Assembly: GCA_024643485.1 (NCBI GenBank)
Contig: JAHEMU010000063.1
Location: 1-10,434 of the forward strand
Direction: 5' to 3'
DNA length: 10,434 bases
Source of the DNA: Cytophagales bacterium
GTDB lineage: Bacteria; Bacteroidota; Bacteroidia; Cytophagales; Cyclobacteriaceae
Part shown: one piece after another, positions 6,911-10,434 of the stretch
How the letters are laid out: the number at the start of each line of letters is the position of its first letter
How positions within the stretch are numbered: position 1 is the first letter of the stretch
The notes under the pieces: generated by a model
Seen by the model: the letters and a program-made list of their open reading frames with translations, nothing else
The model's database searches: none
What the model was told of the DNA's origin: nothing
Made by a program: the position numbers and the translations under genes

Positions 6911-6937
6911 AGTATAAATCGTTAGTTCGTAACAAAA

Positions 6938-7783
6938 ATGGTGAAAGAAATCTTTACAGCAAAGCCATTGATCAATGTTAATGGCAAAATAATGGACCTT
7001 TCCAGTCCAAAAGTGATGGGTATTGTGAATGCCACGCCAGATTCGTTTTATTCTGAAAGTCGTTCAAAAGGGAAGGATGTGGAGCGAAAGGTGGCGGATA
7101 TGATTCATGAGGGTGCGGATATCATTGATATTGGAGGGTATAGTAGTAGGCCCGGGGCTGATGTAGTTTCGTTACAGGAAGAACTGGATAGAGTGATACC
7201 TCTTATTGAAACGGTTTCCAAGGCCTTTCAAATCCCAATTTCAATTGATACGTTCCGATCGGAAGTGGCCAGGTTATCGGTAGAGGCGGGGGCTGCGATG
7301 ATTAATGATATCTCAGGTGGAGAATTAGACGATAGGATGTTCCAGGTTGTGGCAGATTTACAAGTGCCTTATATCATGATGCACATGAGAGGGAACCCCG
7401 GAACCATGCAAAAGGATACTAATTATGAGGATTTAATTTCTGACCTGATTCGATATTTTGAACGCAAGTTGCATCGATTAAACCAAATGGGGGTTAAAGA
7501 CATTATTATTGACCCTGGATTTGGTTTTGCTAAAACATTGGATCAAAATTATGAAATACTAAAGAAATTGGACAATTTTACCGTATTGGAACGACCATTA
7601 TTGGTGGGGGTATCCCGAAAATCCATGATTTTTAAGTACCTTGAGGTCGGGCCGGAAGATAGCCTTAATGGAACGAGTATTTTAAATACGGTTGCGCTTC
7701 AAGGGGGCGCTTCTATACTTAGGGTTCACGATGTCAAAGAGGCCGTAGAGGCCATTAGAATTATACAAAAACTGCGTCAATAG
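6938..7783 (+). CDS. folP: Dihydropteroate synthase
   Basis: This cytoplasmic TIM-barrel enzyme condenses p-aminobenzoate with dihydropterin pyrophosphate to form dihydropteroate in folate synthesis, and it is the sulfonamide target. All family motifs are in place across 281 residues. These are VMGIVNATPDSF (26-37), GGYSSRPGA (66-74), SIDTFRSEVA (102-111), INDISGG (122-128), MMHMRGNPGTMQ (147-158), IDPGFGFAKT (191-200), the substrate-binding GVSRKSM (224-230), and the C-terminal RVHDV (262-266). The pABA-loop serine replaces the threonine of E. coli (SSRPG rather than STRPG). I take this as lineage variation rather than evidence of resistance. The ATG at 6938 gives a usual-length N-terminus. 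There is no recognisable Shine-Dalgarno. cdaA follows after 2 bp, so the two are almost certainly co-transcribed. Confidence 0.97.
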   Translation: MVKEIFTAKPLINVNGKIMDLSSPKVMGIVNATPDSFYSESRSKGKDVERKVADMIHEGADIIDIGGYSSRPGADVVSLQEELDRVIPLIETVSKAFQIPISIDTFRSEVARLSVEAGAAMINDISGGELDDRMFQVVADLQVPYIMMHMRGNPGTMQKDTNYEDLISDLIRYFERKLHRLNQMGVKDIIIDPGFGFAKTLDQNYEILKKLDNFTVLERPLLVGVSRKSMIFKYLEVGPEDSLNGTSILNTVALQGGASILRVHDVKEAVEAIRIIQKLRQ

Positions 7784-7785
7784 CT

Positions 7786-8670
7786 GTGATATTTTTATTT
7801 AATATAGGTTTTCTGGAAGTGAGTTGGGTGGATGTCTTTGACATATCCTTGGTGTCTGCCTTATTGTATCAAGTGTATAAGTTGATGCGAGGTTCAGTAG
7901 CGGTTAAAATCTTCTTAGGAGTGCTGGCGCTTTACTTGATTTTTTTAATTGTTCGTGCCGCTCAAATGGAATTGTTATCTCTCATTTTGGGTCAATTTAT
8001 GGGGGTTGGGGTGTTGGCAACCATCATCCTATTCCAACCTGAAATCAGAAAATTTTTATTGCTGATTGGACGAACTACTGAATTTAATAAAGACAGCTTT
8101 TTATCGAATTTTTTTCGGTGGAAAAGGAAAGAACAAGAGCGGGCCTATAATATCAATCCGATAATAGATGCGATTAAAGTATTAAGCGCTGAAAAAGTGG
8201 GTGCTTTGCTGGTTTTTTCTCGCGATTCGGCATTAAAATTCTTTGCTGAATCTGGAGATATACTCGATGCGGAGATTTCTAAGCGGTTGCTTTTAAGTAT
8301 TTTCGATAAGCACAGTCCATTGCATGATGGAGCGGTTATATTATATAAGGGTCGGATCAAAGCCGCTCGTTGTGTTTTGCCGGTGAGTGAAAAGGACGAT
8401 ATTCCCGCGCAATATGGTTTGCGCCATCGGGCTGCTATTGGAATGTCGGAAGCAACGGATACCCTAATTTTGAGTGTATCAGAAGAGACCGGACATATTG
8501 CTATCGCCTACAGTGGAAAGTTAAAGACTGATTTATCAACCTTAGATATCAGGAATAGAATCAACGAATATTTATTCAAAGAAGATTCTGAAGCCATTAA
8601 AATGACCAGTGAAGAGGACAAGATAGTCGAAGTAATAACTTCTCAGGAAGTGAATAAGGCTACTTCCTGA
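7786..8670 (+). CDS. cdaA: CdaA-type membrane diadenylate cyclase
   Basis: The product makes cyclic di-AMP from two ATP at the inner membrane. Residues 1-95 form about three transmembrane helices (roughly 12-32, 38-56 and 66-84) with the LYQVYKLMRGSVAVKIFLG pattern typical of CdaA. The DAC catalytic domain follows (about 120-265) with the nucleotide-binding LHDGA (179-183) and RHRAA (213-217) motifs both intact, so it should be active. The start is GTG at 7786, 2 bp after the folP stop, and no better ATG exists nearby that keeps the first helix. The 294-residue length includes a charged C-terminal tail (about 266-294) without recognised features. Unlike the Firmicutes cdaA-cdaR-glmM operon, no YbbR/CdaR-like or glmM gene is nearby. 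A perfect inverted repeat covers its last codons and stop. Confidence 0.95.
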   Translation: MIFLFNIGFLEVSWVDVFDISLVSALLYQVYKLMRGSVAVKIFLGVLALYLIFLIVRAAQMELLSLILGQFMGVGVLATIILFQPEIRKFLLLIGRTTEFNKDSFLSNFFRWKRKEQERAYNINPIIDAIKVLSAEKVGALLVFSRDSALKFFAESGDILDAEISKRLLLSIFDKHSPLHDGAVILYKGRIKAARCVLPVSEKDDIPAQYGLRHRAAIGMSEATDTLILSVSEETGHIAIAYSGKLKTDLSTLDIRNRINEYLFKEDSEAIKMTSEEDKIVEVITSQEVNKATS

Positions 8671-8674
8671 GAAG
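8639..8674. terminator. Perfect inverted repeat between convergent cdaA and glyS
   Basis: CTTCTCAGGAAGT (8639-8651) and ACTTCCTGAGAAG (8662-8674) are exact reverse complements, forming a 13-bp stem with a 10-nt loop. The right arm contains the cdaA TGA stop, and the left arm codes the last SQEV. glyS ends 12 bp to the right. Neither side has a strong T-run: plus-strand sequence continues AATTTC, and minus-strand sequence continues TATTAC after one T. It is probably a shared bidirectional terminator or an mRNA 3'-end stabilising hairpin. Confidence 0.7.
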
Positions 8675-8685
8675 AATTTCAAAAA

Positions 8686-10230
8686 TTACAATTTCTTTAA
8701 TAAAGTACTGATAGAAGTTTGAGCCTGAATATGCGCTTTCACTTCAGCGACAGAAATCCTCACTTGCTCCATGCTGTCGCGATCTCTGATGGTTACCGTA
8801 TTATCTTCTAACGTTTGATGGTCTATGGTGACCGAGAAAGGCGTTCCTATAGCATCCTGACGACGATATCGTTTTCCGATGGAATCCTTTTCCTCGTAGG
8901 TGCAGTCCATTTCAAACCGCAGCTCATTTAATAGTTCACGTCCTTTTTCTGGCAAACCATCTTTCGCCGTCAAAGGTAGAATAGCGACTTTATAGGGGGC
9001 AAGTGGTTTAGGGATACGCAAAACTGTTCTTTCAGAACCATCTTCCAAAACTTCGACTTGATAGCTAGCAGAAAGGATTGCGAGGAACATTCTATCCAAG
9101 CCGATAGACGTTTCAACCACATAAGGAGTGTAGCTGCGATTTTCTTGATTATCGAAATATTGAAGTTTTTTACCGCTGTGTTTTTCGTGAGCTCCAAGGT
9201 CGAAATCAGTTCTACTGTGAATACCTTCCAGTTCTTTGAAACCCATAGGGAAGTTGAATTCAATATCACAGGCCGCGTTGGCGTAATGCGCTAAGTTTAA
9301 ATGATCATGAAAACGGTAATTATCCGATTCGATTCCCAGGTTGGCATGCCACTTCAAACGGAAGTTTTTCCAATACTCATACCATTCCATTTCCTCGCCT
9401 GGTTTTACAAAAAATTGCATTTCCATTTGTTCAAATTCACGCATACGGAAGATAAACTGACGGGCAATGATTTCATTTCTGAATGCTTTTCCAATTTGTG
9501 CAATACCAAATGGGAGTTTCATCCTTCCGGTTTTTTGAACATTCAGGTAGTTCACGAAAATCCCTTGTGCCGTTTCCGGACGAAGGTAAATTTTATTAGC
9601 ATCCTCAGCCAGTGATCCCATTTCTGTAGAGAACATCAAGTTAAATTGACGCACTTCAGTCCAGTTTTTTGAGCCAGACAAAGGACAAGCAATACCCTCA
9701 CCCTCTATGATTTCCCTCAATCCTTCCAACTGACCCGTTTCAATGGAAATCTTCATTTTCTCATTAATCTGATCGATTTTTTCCTGATATCCTTTTACTC
9801 TAGGGTTGGTTTCGCGGTATTGTTTTTCATCAAACGATTCACCGAAACGGTCGGCCGCTTTGGTAATTTCCTTATCGATTTTCGCTTCAATTTTCGCAAG
9901 GTGATCTTCGATGAGATTATCTGCACGGTACCGTTTTTTCGAATCTTTATTGTCTATAAGTGGGTCGTTAAATGCATCTACGTGCCCGGAAGCTTTCCAG
10001 GTGGTAGGGTGCATAAAGATGGCCGCGTCTATTCCCACGATGTTTTCGTGGAGTTGAACCATCGACTTCCACCAGTATTCCTTGATGTTATTTTTTAATA
10101 AAACACCCTGTTGGCCGTAGTCGTAAGCAGCAGCAAGACCATCGTAGATGTCGCTGGAAGGGAATACAAAACCATATTCCTTAGCATGACCAACTATATT
10201 TTTAAGCGTATTTTCGTCCTGTTTTATCAT
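8686..10230 (-). CDS. glyS: Glycyl-tRNA synthetase, alpha2 (single-chain) type
   Basis: This cytoplasmic class II homodimeric enzyme charges tRNA-Gly with glycine. The 514-residue chain begins with the usual HAKEYGFVFPSSDIYDG segment (15-31) containing motif 1, which supports the chosen ATG. It continues with TWKASGHVDAFNDPL (77-91) and a charged helical insertion (about 95-175). RPETAQGIFVNY is at 217-228, motif 2 at about 241-274 (GIAQIGKAFRNEI, REFEQMEMQFF), SRTDFDLGAHEKHSG at 339-353, and motif 3 at 367-386 (ETSIGLDRMFLA). The anticodon-binding domain spans about 405-500. It belongs to the archaeal/eukaryotic-like alpha2 class rather than the alpha2beta2 type of E. coli. The gene stands alone, convergent with cdaA, and has a -7 promoter motif unusually close to its start codon. 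The symbol glyS follows common Bacteroidota annotation practice; glyQS is also used. Confidence 0.97.
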   Translation of the reverse strand: MIKQDENTLKNIVGHAKEYGFVFPSSDIYDGLAAAYDYGQQGVLLKNNIKEYWWKSMVQLHENIVGIDAAIFMHPTTWKASGHVDAFNDPLIDNKDSKKRYRADNLIEDHLAKIEAKIDKEITKAADRFGESFDEKQYRETNPRVKGYQEKIDQINEKMKISIETGQLEGLREIIEGEGIACPLSGSKNWTEVRQFNLMFSTEMGSLAEDANKIYLRPETAQGIFVNYLNVQKTGRMKLPFGIAQIGKAFRNEIIARQFIFRMREFEQMEMQFFVKPGEEMEWYEYWKNFRLKWHANLGIESDNYRFHDHLNLAHYANAACDIEFNFPMGFKELEGIHSRTDFDLGAHEKHSGKKLQYFDNQENRSYTPYVVETSIGLDRMFLAILSASYQVEVLEDGSERTVLRIPKPLAPYKVAILPLTAKDGLPEKGRELLNELRFEMDCTYEEKDSIGKRYRRQDAIGTPFSVTIDHQTLEDNTVTIRDRDSMEQVRISVAEVKAHIQAQTSISTLLKKL

Positions 10231-10238
10231 AATAGCCG

Positions 10239-10246
10239 CAAAGATA
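10239..10246 (-). promoter_or_regulatory. Candidate -7 promoter element for glyS, very close to the start codon
   Basis: The minus strand reads TATCTTTG here, an exact TAnnTTTG match ending only 8 bp before the glyS ATG. Transcription starting a few bases downstream would leave a leader of a few nucleotides at most. No TTG is visible at the -33 distance, so this rests on one motif. Confidence 0.42.
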
Positions 10247-10311
10247 TAAGGAAATATGGAAAAATGTGCTTTGGGAAAGGAGTAAAGGGAATATTACTTG
10301 TATTACGGCAA

Positions 10312-10419
10312 CCTCACCCCCGTCCCCTCTCCATTCAAATCTCAAATCTTTATTCACAATCTCCATCTCAACCTAAAACATCTTCTATTAGAATCAAACT
10401 ATGATTTTCAGGAGAGGGG
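10312..10419. repeat. GC-rich inverted repeat resembling a dispersed intergenic repeat
   Basis: A C-rich block, CCTCACCCCC followed by GTCCCCTCTCC (10312-10332), stands out from the AT-rich surroundings. CCCCTCTCC (10324-10332) recurs as its exact reverse complement GGAGAGGGG at 10411-10419, across a 78-nt AT-rich spacer without coding features. Blocks of this CTCACCCC...CCCCTCTCC type are, from memory, common in intergenic repeats of several bacterial genomes. The window ends too soon to define the right edge. Confidence 0.45.
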
Positions 10420-10434
10420 CTCGTACCTTCGAAC

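Larger units (their letters stand above)
10231..10434. other. Non-coding flank upstream of glyS
   Basis: I see no gene in this 204-bp stretch. The one plus-strand open frame that crosses it runs in from antisense glyS sequence and has no start context or recognisable protein features. It holds only the glyS -7 motif and the GC-rich inverted repeat. Confidence 0.6.

Noticed and set aside
6905..6916. TATACTTTG overlapping the TTG start of the DUF1599 gene as its -7 promoter element
   Set aside because: The spacing between TA and TTTG is 3 rather than 2 bases, and transcription would start inside the coding sequence, where no alternative start exists.
4743..8670. A novel defence or nucleotide-modification island built from the DUF1599 gene, the membrane protein and cdaA
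   Set aside because: DUF1599 has been linked to nucleotide modification and c-di-AMP is a signalling nucleotide. However, these genes are standard core neighbours in Bacteroidota, the strands differ, and no effector, integrase or atypical composition is present.
9301..9615. Plus-strand open frames antisense to glyS (also at 9058-9294, 9820-10098 and 10111-10404)
   Set aside because: They lie opposite a complete and conserved synthetase. Their translations have no family resemblance and their start contexts are arbitrary.
10411..10434. Possible tRNA 3' end on the minus strand (GTTCGAAGG followed by a CCCC-containing tail)
   Set aside because: The T-loop-like GTTCGAA lacks the conserved C at position 61, because G follows. 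No matching acceptor arm can be checked inside the window.

Overview
This is an ordinary-looking chromosomal segment of a Bacteroidota bacterium, probably of the Flavobacteriales. Three things point there. The gene set is typical: a DUF1599 repeat protein, a BT_3928-type DoxX/MauE membrane protein, folP beside a CdaA-type diadenylate cyclase, and a prolyl-tRNA synthetase beside a FadL/OmpP1-like porin. The candidate promoters carry the phylum's -7 motif TAnnTTTG. Shine-Dalgarno sequences are essentially absent. Base composition is moderately AT-rich and looks even across the genes. I found no rRNA, tRNA, CRISPR array, transposase or phage gene.

Layout, left to right. (1) 88-1563, minus: proS, the archaeal/eukaryotic-like prolyl-tRNA synthetase. 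(2) 1564-1693: divergent intergenic region with promoter motifs on both strands. (3) 1694-4746, plus: a probable two-gene operon encoding an exported Tyr/Trp/Asn-rich then Ser/Arg-rich low-complexity protein of unknown function, followed by a FadL/OmpP1-like outer-membrane beta-barrel. (4) 4743-6910, minus: a tight three-gene operon of a duplicated DUF1599 protein, a BT_3928-like membrane protein and shikimate kinase (aroK). (5) 6938-8670, plus: folP and cdaA, 2 bp apart. (6) 8686-10230, minus: glyS, the alpha2-type glycyl-tRNA synthetase. (7) 10231-10434: non-coding, with a glyS promoter motif and a GC-rich inverted repeat that may belong to a dispersed intergenic repeat family.

How the genes relate. 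Two class II aminoacyl-tRNA synthetases bracket the region. aroK (chorismate synthesis) and folP (dihydropteroate synthesis from a chorismate-derived pABA precursor) lie on opposite strands around a 27-bp divergent gap, so the centre has a loose chorismate/folate theme. cdaA makes the essential second messenger c-di-AMP and probably shares a transcript with folP. The two cell-surface genes form a separate unit.

The clearest non-coding signals are two hairpins at convergent gene ends. One is a perfect GC-containing stem plus T-run that terminates the porin transcript but lies inside the antisense of aroK. The other is a perfect 13-bp inverted repeat that includes the cdaA stop codon, between cdaA and glyS. 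I do not see a convincing undescribed defence, mobile or biosynthetic system. The least explained gene is the low-complexity exported protein at 1694-3226.
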